From Clostridia bacterium (GTDB lineage: Bacteria > Bacillota > Clostridia > Christensenellales > Pumilibacteraceae), in assembly GCA_022791915.1 (NCBI GenBank), contig JAAWAB010000004.1, forward strand, positions 1-64,000: a DNA stretch of 64,000 nucleotides. Reading direction: 5' to 3'. This document shows, piece after piece, positions 46,247 to 56,321 of the stretch. Every line of letters starts with the position of its first letter. Within the stretch, counting starts at the first letter, position 1. The notes under the pieces were generated by a model. That model was not told the DNA's origin and made no database searches. It saw only the letters and a program-made list of their open reading frames with translations. Both the position numbers and the translations under genes were made by a program.

Positions 46247-47326
46247 ATGATGGAAAGCGAAGATTTTTTCTGGTTTTGGTTGGGTATTTCGGGCGTTTCG
46301 GCACGCAGGTTAGACGCCGTGTTGTCGGTGTATTCGCCCGTGGAAATTTGGGAGAAAATAGGCGGCGAACTGTCCGACCCGTACCCGTTCGGCGAAAAAG
46401 CGTACGAATCACTCCTGCGCTATCACAGCGAAGAATTGCTCCGTAAAAGCATGGAGCGGCTGGACGATTTGGGTATCGGCTTTGTTACGCGCAATCGATT
46501 TTCCGAGCGGCTGTCGCAACGCGAAGTGCGCCCGCCCGCAATGCTCTATTATCGCGGCGATATTTCTCTCTTGCACACCGATTGCGTGGGCGTGGTGGGA
46601 ACGCGCGAGTGCACCGCCTACGGCAAAGACGCGGCAACGCGGCTGGCGTACGATTTGTGCGCGAGCGGCGTCACGGTGGTGAGCGGACTCGCCACGGGAA
46701 TCGACGCCTACGCCCACCGCGCCGCACTCAAAGCAAACGGCAAAACAATCGCCGTGCTCGGTAGCGGACTCAACTGCATGGCGCCCGTTTCCAATATGGG
46801 ATTATACCAAGATATTCTCCGCTCGGGCGGGTTGGTGGTGTCCGAATATGCGCCGCAGATTGTTGCCACGCGTTACACGTTCCCCGAACGTAATCGCATT
46901 ATAAGCGGACTTTCCGCGGGCGTGATTGTGGTGGAAGCACGCGAAAAGAGCGGCGCGCTCATCACCGCAGAATTTGCGGCGGAACAAAACAGAACGGTGT
47001 TCGCCGTGCCCGGCAATATCACGTCCGCCCGTTCGTCGGGTTGCAACCGCTTGCTATACGACGGCGCCACGCCTGCGCTGTGCGCCCAAGATATCTGCGA
47101 CTGCCTGAATATCTCCGCAAAAAAATCGGAGAAAAATAATCGCGTCATTCAGCTTGACATTTTCGAGCAAAAGATATATAACATTCTTATTTCGGGCGAA
47201 AGGAGCTTTGACGATTTAGTGGAACAGACCGCTCTTTTGCCGCCCAAACTTTCGGCGTTGCTTTCCGCCATGGAAATAAAGGGCGCCGTTGTGAAAAAAC
47301 AGTCCAATATCTATACTATTGCATAA
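46247..47326 (+). CDS. dprA: DNA-processing protein DprA
   Basis: A 359-residue Rossmann-fold protein that loads RecA on incoming single strands. The core has VGTRECTAYGKDAATRLAYD and VVSGLATGIDAYAHRAAL (about 119-165), VLGSGL, and PGNITSARSSGCNRLLYDGA. A C-terminal winged-helix-like domain (about 300-359) is present. The N-terminal SAM-like part is variable. ATG 46247 or 46250 are both possible. Order comM-dprA-topA-trmFO is the common Bacillota arrangement. Confidence 0.94.
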   Translation: MMESEDFFWFWLGISGVSARRLDAVLSVYSPVEIWEKIGGELSDPYPFGEKAYESLLRYHSEELLRKSMERLDDLGIGFVTRNRFSERLSQREVRPPAMLYYRGDISLLHTDCVGVVGTRECTAYGKDAATRLAYDLCASGVTVVSGLATGIDAYAHRAALKANGKTIAVLGSGLNCMAPVSNMGLYQDILRSGGLVVSEYAPQIVATRYTFPERNRIISGLSAGVIVVEAREKSGALITAEFAAEQNRTVFAVPGNITSARSSGCNRLLYDGATPALCAQDICDCLNISAKKSEKNNRVIQLDIFEQKIYNILISGERSFDDLVEQTALLPPKLSALLSAMEIKGAVVKKQSNIYTIA

Positions 47327-47341
47327 GCGAGGGATTTTCGT

Positions 47342-49597
47342 TTGAAGTTAGTCGTAATCGAAGGTATCGGTAAAAAAGAAACGGTCGAAAAGTATTTGGG
47401 CACGGGGTATAAAGTGTTTGCCACCAAAGGGCACGTGCGCGACCTGCCCGCCAAAACGCTCGCCGTGAACGTGAAAAAAGATTTCGAACCAAAATACGTC
47501 ATCATGGACGATAAAAAAGACGTGGTGGAACAGCTCAAATCGGCGGCGTCCAAAGCCGAAGAAGTTTTGCTCGCCACCGACCCGGACCGCGAAGGCGAAG
47601 CCATTTCGTGGCACGTGGCGCACATTCTCGGCATACCCGAGGATAGCCCCGTGCGTATCGAGTTTAACGAAATCAGCAAAAAGGCGGTGCAAAACGCGCT
47701 CAAAAATCCGCGCGCTATAAACGTGAATTTGGTAGACGCCCAACAGGCGCGCCGCGTGCTCGATAGACTTGTGGGCTATAAGTTAAGCCCCGTTCTGTGC
47801 AAAAAAATTCAGAATAAACTGTCGGCGGGCAGAGTGCAGTCGGTTACGCTCCGTCTTGTGGTGGAACGGGAACGCGAAATTCTCAATTTCAAACCCGAAG
47901 AATACTGGCCGTTTTTCTCCATACTCCGCAATCACGGAGATATGAAAATCAAAGCGGCGCTCTCCACCAAAAACAAACAAAAGTTCAAAATTCCCAATGA
48001 ACAGGTGCTAAAATCGGTTATCGCCGATTTAGACGGCGCCGAGTACGAAGTCGCCAATGTGAAAAAGTCGGTCACAAAATCCAAACCGCCCGCACCGTTT
48101 ATCACCAGTTCCATGCAACAGGACGCAATGAACAAACTGGGAATGTCGCTCAAACAGACGTCGAGCGCGGCGCAAGCGTTGTACGAAGGCGTCGATTTGC
48201 CGGGGGAAGGCAAAGTGGCTCTCATCACGTATATCCGTACCGATTCCACCCGCGTGTCCGAAGACGCCATGCGCGAAGCGCGCGATTTCATCACCGAAAA
48301 GTACGGCAAAGAATATATCCCCGCAAAACCCAACGTGTACGCGTCCAAAAAGAACGCGCAAGACGCGCACGAAGCCATTCGTCCCATTTCGCTCGCGCGC
48401 ACGCCCGAGAGTATCAAAAACGCTCTAAACAAATACCACTACAAATTGTATAAACTCATATACGACCGCTTTATGGCAAGCCAGATGAGCGAAGCCACCT
48501 ATAACTCGCTGTCGGTGGATATCGCCGCAAAAAATTACGGATTTAAGGTTACGGGCAAATCGCCGCTGTTTGCGGGCTACACCGCCGTGTACAACGTGTA
48601 CGTAGACGAAACAAAAGAAGACGAAGAAGAAACGGCAAAACTGCCCGATTTGAACGTGGGCGAAAAACTTACGTTCTGCGAATACAAATACGAACAGAAA
48701 TTCACCAAGCCGCCCGCGCGCTTTACCGAGGCGAGCCTTGTCAAAACCATGGAAGAAAAGGGAATCGGCAGACCTGCTACCTACACGCCCACCGTCACCC
48801 TTCTCGCCGCCCGCAACTATACCGAAAAAGAGGGCAAATACATAAAGCCCACGGCGCTCGGTATGGACGTAACCGACATGCTCATCAAATATTTCCCCGA
48901 CGTCATGGACGTAAAATTCACGGCGTCCATGGAACAACGGTTAGACGAAATCGAAGACGGCGGCGTCATCTGGCAACGGGTGGTGGGCGATTTTTACAAC
49001 GGATTCGAAGAAAAAATTTCGCAGGCGCTGGGCGACAGTTTCAGCTTAAAAGCGCCCGACCAAAAGTCGGACGTTCCGTGTCCTACCTGCGGCACGCTCA
49101 TGGTGGTAAAATCGGGTCGGTTCGGTAAGTTTTTCGCTTGCCCCAACTATCCCAAATGCAGAACCACGTTGCCGTACGACGAAGAAACGGGCAAACCCGC
49201 GCAAACAACCGCGCCCAAAGCAGAAGAAACGGAAGAAAAATGCGCCAAGTGCGGGCGCCCCATGGTGCTCAAACAGGGCAAATACGGTCCGTTTTTGGCA
49301 TGTTCGGGGTATCCCGCCTGCAAAAATATCGTGAATATAGAAAAAAAGCAAGACGAACCGCAAGTAGAGTCGGCGCCGTGCCCCGAGTGCGGCAAGCCCA
49401 TGAAACGCATTTCGGCGCGCGGTTCGGTGTTCTACGGTTGCACGGGGTATCCCGATTGCCGTTTCACCGCCAATGCGCCGCTTGCGCAAGGCAAATGTCC
49501 CGAGTGCGGCAGTCATCTGCTCGTGCGCAATTATAAAGACGGAACGTATACCGTGTGCGCGTCCAAAACGTGCAAGTATAAAGTAAAGGCGGAGTAA
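47342..49597 (+). CDS. topA: DNA topoisomerase I
   Basis: A 751-residue type IA enzyme relaxing negative supercoils. The TOPRIM domain has VIEGIGKKETVEKYLG (family usually VESPAKAKT) and ATDPDREGEAISWH with the metal acids. The catalytic tyrosine is in ITYIRTDSTRVSEDAM (about 297-312). The C-terminus carries four zinc fingers of CxxC...C..C type from about 580 to 751 (CPTCG, CAKCG, CPECG, CPECG). TTG 47342 is chosen by alignment of KLVVIEG. The SPAK motif is altered (GIGKK), a small oddity. Confidence 0.96.
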   Translation: MKLVVIEGIGKKETVEKYLGTGYKVFATKGHVRDLPAKTLAVNVKKDFEPKYVIMDDKKDVVEQLKSAASKAEEVLLATDPDREGEAISWHVAHILGIPEDSPVRIEFNEISKKAVQNALKNPRAINVNLVDAQQARRVLDRLVGYKLSPVLCKKIQNKLSAGRVQSVTLRLVVEREREILNFKPEEYWPFFSILRNHGDMKIKAALSTKNKQKFKIPNEQVLKSVIADLDGAEYEVANVKKSVTKSKPPAPFITSSMQQDAMNKLGMSLKQTSSAAQALYEGVDLPGEGKVALITYIRTDSTRVSEDAMREARDFITEKYGKEYIPAKPNVYASKKNAQDAHEAIRPISLARTPESIKNALNKYHYKLYKLIYDRFMASQMSEATYNSLSVDIAAKNYGFKVTGKSPLFAGYTAVYNVYVDETKEDEEETAKLPDLNVGEKLTFCEYKYEQKFTKPPARFTEASLVKTMEEKGIGRPATYTPTVTLLAARNYTEKEGKYIKPTALGMDVTDMLIKYFPDVMDVKFTASMEQRLDEIEDGGVIWQRVVGDFYNGFEEKISQALGDSFSLKAPDQKSDVPCPTCGTLMVVKSGRFGKFFACPNYPKCRTTLPYDEETGKPAQTTAPKAEETEEKCAKCGRPMVLKQGKYGPFLACSGYPACKNIVNIEKKQDEPQVESAPCPECGKPMKRISARGSVFYGCTGYPDCRFTANAPLAQGKCPECGSHLLVRNYKDGTYTVCASKTCKYKVKAE

Positions 49598-49600
49598 CGC

Positions 49601-50905
49601 GTGAACGTAACGGTAATCGGGGCGGGACTCGCGGGGTGCGAGGCGGCGTATAAAATCGCGCAAAGCGGCTATACCGTTTGCCTAATCGATTGCAAACCCG
49701 CCGCGCGCTCGGCGGCGCATAAAAGCGATTCGTTCGCCGAACTGGTGTGCTCCAATTCGCTCAAATCGGACGTGCCCGATACGGCGGGCGGACTCTTAAA
49801 AGCCGAATTGCGCATGCTCGGCAGTCTGTGTATCCGCACGGCGGAACAGGTGCGCGTGCCCGCGGGCGGCGCGCTCGCGGTAGATAGGGAACTGTTTGCG
49901 CAAAAAATTACCGAGCAAATCCAAAACCACCCCAATATACAAATCGTGTGCCAAACGGCGCAAGACTGGAACGACGAAGAACTCACGGTAATCGCCACGG
50001 GTCCGCTTACGGTGGGCAAACTCAACGAGTCGCTCGCGCGGCGGTTGGGGGAATCGCTCGGCTTTTACGACGCATCCGCGCCCGTAATCGACGCGGCAAG
50101 TATCGATAATAGCAAGTGTTTTACGGCAAGCCGATACGGCAAAGGGCAAGACGATTATATCAACTGCCCCTTAAATAAAGAAGAATATCTTTCTTTTGTG
50201 CAAGAACTCGTGTCCGCCGAGTGCGCAACGCTACACGATTTCGATAAGCGCGAACTGTTCGACGGGTGCATGCCCGTGGAACTCATCGCGCGCGGCGGCG
50301 TGGATTCTCTGCGGTTCGGACCGTTGCGCCCCGTGGGCTTTACCGACCCCGCTACCGGAAAACGCCCGTATGCGGTGGTGCAGTTGCGCGCCGAAAACGC
50401 CCAAAAAACCATGTACAATCTCGTGGGCTTTCAAACCAATCTCAAATTCGCCGAACAACGCCGCGTGTTTTCGCTCATACCCGCGCTTGCGCACGCCGAG
50501 TTTTTGCGCTACGGCGTTATGCACCGCAACACGTTCGTTCGTTCGCCGCAAGAGTTAGACAAATATTCGCGCCTAAAACGCTTTCCCCGCACGTTTATGG
50601 CGGGGCAGATTTGCGGCGTGGAAGGGTATGTAGAGAGTATGGCGTCCGGTCTGTTCTGCGGAATCAATGCGGTGCGGCTGTTGCAAGGCAAACCGCTCGT
50701 GTCGTTGCCGCCTACAACCATGCTCGGGTCGCTGTACCGCTATATCACGTCGTTTGCGGGCGATTTTCAGCCCATGAACGCCAACTTCGGTATCTTGCCG
50801 CCGCTCGTTCCCGCCGTGCGCGATAAAGCCAAGCGCAAAACCGCGTACTGTGAACGGTCGTTATCCGATTTGCGCGAATTTCAAAAAGACGGGCAATTAA
50901 ATTGA
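49601..50905 (+). CDS. trmFO: methylenetetrahydrofolate-tRNA-(uracil-5-)-methyltransferase TrmFO
   Basis: A 434-residue flavoprotein forming m5U54 in tRNA with methylene-THF. FAD-binding GAGLAGCEAAYKIA (about 7-20), SDSFAELVCSNSLKSD and the downstream QLRAENAQKTMYNLVGFQT segment are diagnostic. FMAGQICGVEGYVES follows. GTG 49601 begins 3 nt after topA. Its last codons overlap the -35 of the hslVU promoter. Confidence 0.96.
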   Translation: MNVTVIGAGLAGCEAAYKIAQSGYTVCLIDCKPAARSAAHKSDSFAELVCSNSLKSDVPDTAGGLLKAELRMLGSLCIRTAEQVRVPAGGALAVDRELFAQKITEQIQNHPNIQIVCQTAQDWNDEELTVIATGPLTVGKLNESLARRLGESLGFYDASAPVIDAASIDNSKCFTASRYGKGQDDYINCPLNKEEYLSFVQELVSAECATLHDFDKRELFDGCMPVELIARGGVDSLRFGPLRPVGFTDPATGKRPYAVVQLRAENAQKTMYNLVGFQTNLKFAEQRRVFSLIPALAHAEFLRYGVMHRNTFVRSPQELDKYSRLKRFPRTFMAGQICGVEGYVESMASGLFCGINAVRLLQGKPLVSLPPTTMLGSLYRYITSFAGDFQPMNANFGILPPLVPAVRDKAKRKTAYCERSLSDLREFQKDGQLN

Positions 50906-50930
50906 TTTCTTGCGGAAAATAGTGTATAAT
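50902..50930 (+). promoter_or_regulatory. promoter of hslVU
   Basis: TTGATT (50902-50907) and TATAAT (50925-50930) with a 17-nt spacer. The -35 overlaps the trmFO stop codon. It is about 60 nt before hslV. Confidence 0.75.
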
Positions 50931-50991
50931 CTCTTGTAAGCCGAACCGTCGGCTGTAAAAAGGAAAATAAACGGAATACGGGAGTAAACGT

Positions 50992-51525
50992 ATGGAACTG
51001 AAAGGGACGACGATAGTCGCCGTAAAAAAGAACGGAAAAACGGTGTTGGCAGGCGACGGGCAGGTAACCGCGGGGCAAAGCGTGGTTATGAAGTCCAACG
51101 CCCAAAAAGTGCGGCGTATATACGACGGCAAGGTTGTCATCGGATTCGCAGGCTCGGTTGCCGACGCTTTCACGCTGTGCGAGCGGTTCGAAGGCATGCT
51201 GAATAAATACAGCGGCAATTTAATGCGCAGCGCGGTGGAACTCGCCCAGTTGTGGCGGGGCGATAAAATTCTGCGCCAACTCGAAGCTATGATGATAGTC
51301 GCCGATAAAGAAGAACTGTTTATCGTAGACGGAACGGGCAACGTAATCGAACCGGAAAACGGAATCTGCGCCATAGGCAGCGGCGGCAATTATGCGTTGG
51401 CGGCGGCGCGCGCACTCGCTTTCAACACGGAATTAGACGCAAGGCAGATTGCCGAAGAAGCCATGAAAATCGCATCGTCTATCTGCATTTTCACAAACGG
51501 CAACCTGACGGTAGAGGAGGTATAA
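50992..51525 (+). CDS. hslV: ATP-dependent protease subunit HslV
   Basis: A 177-residue Ntn-hydrolase of the HslVU protease. The mature N-terminal Thr follows MELKG in [20 protein letters not shown], with catalytic Lys in the [11 protein letters not shown] segment. [15 protein letters not shown] is conserved. GGGAG precedes ATG 50992. It is followed by hslU after 4 nt. It has its own promoter and is likely part of stress proteolysis. Confidence 0.96.
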   Translation: MELKGTTIVAVKKNGKTVLAGDGQVTAGQSVVMKSNAQKVRRIYDGKVVIGFAGSVADAFTLCERFEGMLNKYSGNLMRSAVELAQLWRGDKILRQLEAMMIVADKEELFIVDGTGNVIEPENGICAIGSGGNYALAAARALAFNTELDARQIAEEAMKIASSICIFTNGNLTVEEV

Positions 51526-51529
51526 CGGT

Positions 51530-52840
51530 ATGGAATTATCGCCCAAACAGATAGTCACCGAACTGGATAAATTCATCATAGGGCAAACCGACGCCAAAAA
51601 GGCGGTTGCCGTGGCGCTTCGCAACCGCTACCGCAGAAGTAAGTTGCCCGACTCTATCCGCGAAGAAATCACACCCAAAAATATCATCATGAAAGGTCCT
51701 ACGGGCGTGGGTAAAACGGAAATCGCCCGCCGCCTTGCCAAGTTGGTAAAGGCGCCGTTTATCAAGGTGGAAGCCACCAAATTCACCGAAGTCGGGTATG
51801 TGGGGCGCGACGTGGAGTCCATGATTCGCGATCTCGCCGAAGTAGCCGTGCGGCTCGTAAAAGAAGAAAAACTTGCCGAAGTGGAAGTAAAAAGCAAAGC
51901 TGCGGCGGAAAAGAAGATTCTCGACGCATTGTATGCAAGCCGTAAAAAGCAATCGGCGGATATCCCCGAAAGCGCGTTGCGCGCACAGCTCGAAGAAGAA
52001 CTCAAATCGGGCAAACTCGATTCGCATATGCTCGAAATCGAAGTGAACGACGCACCCAAGCCCATGGAAATCATGCCGGGCACGGGAGCGGAAATCAATA
52101 TCGGAGAAATTTTCGGCGGATTTATGCCCAAAAAGCGCAAAAAGCGCAAACTTTCGGTCAAAGAAGCATTGCAACTGCTCACCATGGAAGAAGCCGAAAA
52201 ACATATCGATATGGACGCAATCAACAGCGAAGGACTGCGCCGCGCCGAACAGCAGGGCGTAATTTTCATCGACGAAATCGATAAAATCGCCTCCCGCGGC
52301 ACGCAGGGCGGACCGGACGTTTCGCGTGAAGGCGTGCAACGCGACATTCTGCCTATCGTGGAAGGGTGCACCGTCATGACCAAATACGGCGCGCTCAAAA
52401 CCGACTATATCCTGTTCATCGCGTCGGGCGCGTTCCACGTCAGTTCCATAAGCGATTTAATTCCCGAATTTCAGGGGCGTTTCCCCGTGTGCGTGGAATT
52501 AAACAGCCTAACCGCCGACGATTTCGTGAAAATTCTCACGCAGACCGAAAACGCCATCACGCGCCAATACGCGGCAATGCTGGGCGTAGATAATATCAAT
52601 TTGCTATTCGACGACGACGCCATTCGTCTGCTTGCCGAAATCGCCGTAGACGATAACAACGTAAAAGAAGATATCGGCGCTCGCAGATTGCACACCATTA
52701 TGGAAAGCCTGTTGGAAGATTTGAGTTTCAATGCGTCGGGCGACCACCCCATGGTGGACGTGAAAATCGACAAAAAATACGTGTCCGACCATTTGGGCGA
52801 CCCCGTGCGTCGGCACGACCTGAAAAAATACATTCTCTAA
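51530..52840 (+). CDS. hslU: ATP-dependent protease ATPase subunit HslU
   Basis: A 436-residue AAA+ unfoldase for HslV. Walker A KGPTGVGKTEIARRLAKL (about 53-70), pore region VEATKFTEVGYVGRDVESMI (GYVG loop), an intermediate I domain (about 105-235), Walker B GVIFIDEIDKIA (about 243-254), and the arginine-finger segment GRFPVCVEL. The C-terminus ends YIL, which docks into HslV. AGAGGAGG precedes ATG 51530. Confidence 0.97.
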   Translation: MELSPKQIVTELDKFIIGQTDAKKAVAVALRNRYRRSKLPDSIREEITPKNIIMKGPTGVGKTEIARRLAKLVKAPFIKVEATKFTEVGYVGRDVESMIRDLAEVAVRLVKEEKLAEVEVKSKAAAEKKILDALYASRKKQSADIPESALRAQLEEELKSGKLDSHMLEIEVNDAPKPMEIMPGTGAEINIGEIFGGFMPKKRKKRKLSVKEALQLLTMEEAEKHIDMDAINSEGLRRAEQQGVIFIDEIDKIASRGTQGGPDVSREGVQRDILPIVEGCTVMTKYGALKTDYILFIASGAFHVSSISDLIPEFQGRFPVCVELNSLTADDFVKILTQTENAITRQYAAMLGVDNINLLFDDDAIRLLAEIAVDDNNVKEDIGARRLHTIMESLLEDLSFNASGDHPMVDVKIDKKYVSDHLGDPVRRHDLKKYIL

Positions 52841-52855
52841 AACGGCGGTACTTTC

Positions 52856-54124
52856 ATGATTAACATTCCCAGAGGAACCAAAGACGTCCTTCCGTCCGAA
52901 AGCTACAAGTGGCAACAGGCGGAAGCGTTGGCGCGCAAAATCTGCGCGCTTTATAACGTGCGCGAAATCCGCACGCCCGCGTTCGAGCATACCGAACTGT
53001 TTCTGCGCTCTATCGGCGACGATACCGACGTAGTGGGCAAGGAGATGTACACGTTTACCGATAAGGGCGGCAGGAGTATCACGCTCAAACCCGAGGGCAC
53101 GGCGCCCGTTGCGCGCAGTTACGTGGAAAACGCGCTGGAAAGCGAAGCGTTGCCGCTCAAAATGTTTTATTTCTCGCCCGTGTTCCGCTACGAGCGTCCC
53201 GCGGCGGGCAGATTGCGCGAACATCATCAGTTCGGCGTGGAATTTTACGGCGGCGCCGGTCCCGAATACGATTTCGAAGTCATTTCGCTCGCGTACGACT
53301 TTTTGACGCAATTCGGCATTTCGTCGCTCTCTTTGCGTATCAACAGTATCGGGTGCCCCAACTGTCGCGCCGAATACAACAAGGCGTTGCGCGCGTTCGG
53401 CGAAGCGCATAAAAACGAACTGTGTGAAACGTGCGGTGTGCGCATGCAAAATAATCCGTTGCGCATGCTCGATTGCAAAGTGCCGCAGTGCAAGCAGATT
53501 ATGGCGGGCGCGCCCACCATTCTCGATTATATTTGCGATGATTGCGCTCGTCATCTCGAACGGCTCAAACAACTGCTCACCGCGGCGGAAATTCCGTTTG
53601 CGGTAGATTCGAGCATTGTGCGCGGACTCGATTATTATACCAAAACGGTGTTTGAATTCGTAACCGACGCGTTAGGCGCACAGGGCACCGTGTGCGGCGG
53701 CGGCAGATACGACCATCTTGTGGAATCGGTGGGCGGAAAACCCACGCCGTGCGTGGGGTTCGGCATGGGACTGGAACGGCTCATTTTGCTCAAAGAAGCA
53801 ATCGGGTCGCCGTTCGCGCCGCATAAGCGCGTAAACGTTATGCTCATTTCCCAATCGCCCGCCTATGCCGACGATTGCATCAGGCTCACCATGCAACTCC
53901 GTAAGCACGGCGTGCGCGCCGATTGCGACAATACGGGCAGAAGCTTAAAGGCGCAATTCAAGTTTGCCGATAAGCAGTGCGCCGAATACGCCGTAGTTAT
54001 CGGCGAGAGCGAAAAGGCGAGCGGCACGGTTTCCGTCAAGCGGTTGGCAGACGGCGAAACGCAAACCTGCGCCATAGACAAATTGCCCGAATTTTTGGGT
54101 AATTGCATGCAAACCAATGCGTAG
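52856..54124 (+). CDS. hisS: histidyl-tRNA synthetase
   Basis: A 422-residue class II synthetase. Motif 1 region IPRGTKDVLPSESYKWQ, motif 2 YFSPVFRYERP with the PEGTAP block, HisA motif RGLDYYTKTVFEF, HisB-like GGGRYDHLVE and motif 3 GFGMGLERLILL are all present. The C-terminal anticodon-binding domain covers about 325-422. It is 15 nt after hslU with a weak RBS, CGGCGG. No T-box is present here. Confidence 0.97.
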   Translation: MINIPRGTKDVLPSESYKWQQAEALARKICALYNVREIRTPAFEHTELFLRSIGDDTDVVGKEMYTFTDKGGRSITLKPEGTAPVARSYVENALESEALPLKMFYFSPVFRYERPAAGRLREHHQFGVEFYGGAGPEYDFEVISLAYDFLTQFGISSLSLRINSIGCPNCRAEYNKALRAFGEAHKNELCETCGVRMQNNPLRMLDCKVPQCKQIMAGAPTILDYICDDCARHLERLKQLLTAAEIPFAVDSSIVRGLDYYTKTVFEFVTDALGAQGTVCGGGRYDHLVESVGGKPTPCVGFGMGLERLILLKEAIGSPFAPHKRVNVMLISQSPAYADDCIRLTMQLRKHGVRADCDNTGRSLKAQFKFADKQCAEYAVVIGESEKASGTVSVKRLADGETQTCAIDKLPEFLGNCMQTNA

Positions 54125-54136
54125 CGGAAAGGGGAA

Positions 54137-54556
54137 ATGGAAAGAATAGAAACGTGCACGGTACAAAAGCGAAAAAGAAATCTGTACTATATACGGCTGA
54201 CCAAAAACGCGAAATGCGAAGGGTGTAAAGCGTGCGCGTTCGGCAAAAAGAACGCCCTGATTGTTCCCGCGCTTTCCGAAATAGACTGTGCGGCAGGGGA
54301 CAGCGTTGCCGTTTCCATGCCGGAAAAGCGCGTGAAAGCCTCGTACGTCTATTTGTATCTGTTGCCGCTTGCGTGCATGTTTATCGGGTTGATGATTCCG
54401 TACGGGCACGGAGAATCGTATATGTTTCTCGGCGCCATGGCAGGAATTGCCGTCAGTGTTCCCGCCGTATACCTGATAGAACGCATGTTTCGGCGCCGAA
54501 AAAAGTACCTGCCCGTGATTGTACGAAAAATTTCCCAAAAGGAGAATGAAATATGA
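54137..54556 (+). CDS. RseC/MucC-like (SoxR reducing system) membrane protein
   Basis: A 139-residue protein with a Cys-rich cytoplasmic part, [13 protein letters not shown] (C-x2-C-x2-C, about 27-39), followed by two membrane helices (about 71-89 and 95-113) and a basic tail. Positive-regulator RseC/SoxR-reducing proteins have this build and often accompany Rnf or redox clusters. Here it is isolated between hisS and glyA, so its redox partner is unknown. Its stop overlaps glyA by 4 nt. AAAGGGGAA precedes ATG 54137. Confidence 0.8.
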   Translation: MERIETCTVQKRKRNLYYIRLTKNAKCEGCKACAFGKKNALIVPALSEIDCAAGDSVAVSMPEKRVKASYVYLYLLPLACMFIGLMIPYGHGESYMFLGAMAGIAVSVPAVYLIERMFRRRKKYLPVIVRKISQKENEI

Positions 54557-55809
54557 TTGATTTGAAACTTATATCCCGCACCGACCCCGAAGTTTCCGCC
54601 GCAATGAAACGCGAACTCGACCGTCAGCGCGAGAATATCGAACTGATTGCCAGCGAAAACTTTGTTTCGCCCGCGGTAATGGCGGCGGTGGGTTCGCATT
54701 TAACCAATAAATACGCCGAAGGGTACAGCGGCAAACGGTACTACGGCGGCTGTATGTACGTAGACGAAGTGGAAAATTTGGCAATCGAGCGCGCCAAAAA
54801 ACTGTTCGGGTGCGAGTATGCCAACGTGCAACCGCACAGCGGTGCCAACGCCAATCTTGCGGTGTATTTCGCTTTGCTCGAAGTGGGCGATACCGTGCTC
54901 GGCATGAATCTCGCGCACGGCGGACATCTCACGCACGGCAGTCCCGTAAACTTTTCGGGCAAAAACTATAATATCGTGCCGTACGGCGTGAGCGACGAGA
55001 GCGAAACAATCGACTACGACGAGTTGGAACGCATCGCCAAGAAAAACAAGCCCAAAATGATAATCGCGGGCGCAAGCGCTTATTCGCGCGTCATCGATTT
55101 CAAACGGTTCCGCGAAATCGCCGATTCGGTGGGCGCTTATCTTATGGTAGACGTGGCGCACATCGCGGGACTGATTGTAACGGGTAATCACCCGTCGCCC
55201 TTCCCGTATGCGCACGTGGTAACCACCACCACGCACAAAACGTTGCGCGGACCGCGCGGCGGCATGATTCTGTGCAACGACGAAGAAATCGCCAAAAAAA
55301 TCAACAAGGCGGTGTTCCCGGGCACGCAGGGCGGACCGCTTATGCACGTAATTGCGGGCAAGGCGGTGGCGCTCAAAGAAGCCATGCAACCCGAATTTAT
55401 TTCCTACCAAACCAAAGTAAAAGAAAACGCGCAGGCGTTGTCGCGCGAGTTCCGTCAATGCGGTATACAAATTGTGTCGGGCGGCACCGATAACCACTTA
55501 ATGCTCTTAAAACTTGCCGAGCACAACACTACGGGCAAAGAGATAGAAGCGCTTTTGGATAGATGCCGCATTACCGTAAACAAAAACACCGTTCCCAACG
55601 ACCCGCAGTCGCCGTTCGTTACAAGCGGTATCCGTATCGGAACGCCCAGCGTTACCACGCGCGGCATGGGGGAGAAAGAAATGAAACTGATAGCCCGCCT
55701 GATAGCCCGCGTCATCAAAGAAAAAGAAGGCGCGATTCCCGAAGTGGCGAAAAGGGTGTGCGACCTAACAAGCAAGTTCCCGCTCTACAAAAAAGACGTA
55801 AAGGAATAA
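54553..55809 (+). CDS. glyA: serine hydroxymethyltransferase
   Basis: A 418-residue PLP enzyme converting serine and THF to glycine and methylene-THF, supplying C1 units that TrmFO also uses. [43 protein letters not shown] and PLP-lysine [15 protein letters not shown] (about 222-236) are standard. ATG 54553 overlaps the preceding stop, with AAAGGAG upstream. A terminator follows immediately. Confidence 0.98.
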   Translation: MIDLKLISRTDPEVSAAMKRELDRQRENIELIASENFVSPAVMAAVGSHLTNKYAEGYSGKRYYGGCMYVDEVENLAIERAKKLFGCEYANVQPHSGANANLAVYFALLEVGDTVLGMNLAHGGHLTHGSPVNFSGKNYNIVPYGVSDESETIDYDELERIAKKNKPKMIIAGASAYSRVIDFKRFREIADSVGAYLMVDVAHIAGLIVTGNHPSPFPYAHVVTTTTHKTLRGPRGGMILCNDEEIAKKINKAVFPGTQGGPLMHVIAGKAVALKEAMQPEFISYQTKVKENAQALSREFRQCGIQIVSGGTDNHLMLLKLAEHNTTGKEIEALLDRCRITVNKNTVPNDPQSPFVTSGIRIGTPSVTTRGMGEKEMKLIARLIARVIKEKEGAIPEVAKRVCDLTSKFPLYKKDVKE

Positions 55810-55815
55810 AATTTC

Positions 55816-55848
55816 AAAAACCCTACCAAATCGGTAGGGTTTTTCTTG
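55816..55848 (+). terminator. terminator of glyA
   Basis: AAAAACCCTACC (55816-55827) pairs perfectly with GGTAGGGTTTTT (55833-55844), loop AAATC. The T-tail leads straight into the -35 of the next promoter. It may act on both strands. Confidence 0.85.
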
Positions 55849-55874
55849 ACTTCGGGCAATTTCCGTGCTATACT
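55846..55874 (+). promoter_or_regulatory. promoter of the iscR-like-iscS-iscU operon
   Basis: TTGACT (55846-55851) and TATACT (55869-55874) with a 17-nt spacer. The ATG at 55875 directly abuts the -10, so it cannot be the translated start. This supports the TTG at 55902. Confidence 0.75.
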
Positions 55875-55901
55875 ATGGCGGAAAAGGAGAGATTGTCCCG
55901 T

Positions 55902-56321
55902 TTGAAACTGTCTACCACCGCCACATACGGACTGCGCATTTGCTTTTTGCTGGCGCTTTCCGAAAAAACGCTTTCGTTGCCCGTGCTTGTGGAACGCACC
56001 GATTTGAGTGAAAAGTATCTCGAACGGATTCTCGGCATGTTGCGCAAAGGCGGAATCGTGGGCGCCAAGCGGGGCGCGGGAGGCGGATACTATCTGTTGC
56101 GTCCGCCGAGTAGCATATCGGTGAGCGACATATTGAACGCGCTGGGCGGCAACATCGTGATTGCCGAGTGCGCGGCAGGCAAATGCGACGACGCCTATTG
56201 CCCCAATCGAAATCTGTTCCGCAAGATTTACGGTGCGGTAGACGAAATCGTGCACAACACTACGTTAGAGGATATGATTTATGAATACAGGTGCGATACA
56301 AAACAAAAGAGTTTATCTTGA
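55902..56321 (+). CDS. Rrf2-family regulator, IscR-like
   Basis: A 139-residue winged-helix regulator starting MKLSTTATYGLRICF. The HTH lies around LPVLVERTDLSEKYLERILG, followed by the wing GAKRGAGGGYYLLR. Three cysteines are present, C90, C95 and C100 in the IAECAAGKCDDAYCP segment, spaced like the Fe-S ligands of IscR (C-x4-C-x4-C). TTG 55902 is favoured because the only upstream ATG abuts the -10 box. GGAG is 12 nt upstream. It overlaps iscS by 41 nt and probably autoregulates the operon by cluster occupancy. Confidence 0.85.
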   Translation: MKLSTTATYGLRICFLLALSEKTLSLPVLVERTDLSEKYLERILGMLRKGGIVGAKRGAGGGYYLLRPPSSISVSDILNALGGNIVIAECAAGKCDDAYCPNRNLFRKIYGAVDEIVHNTTLEDMIYEYRCDTKQKSLS

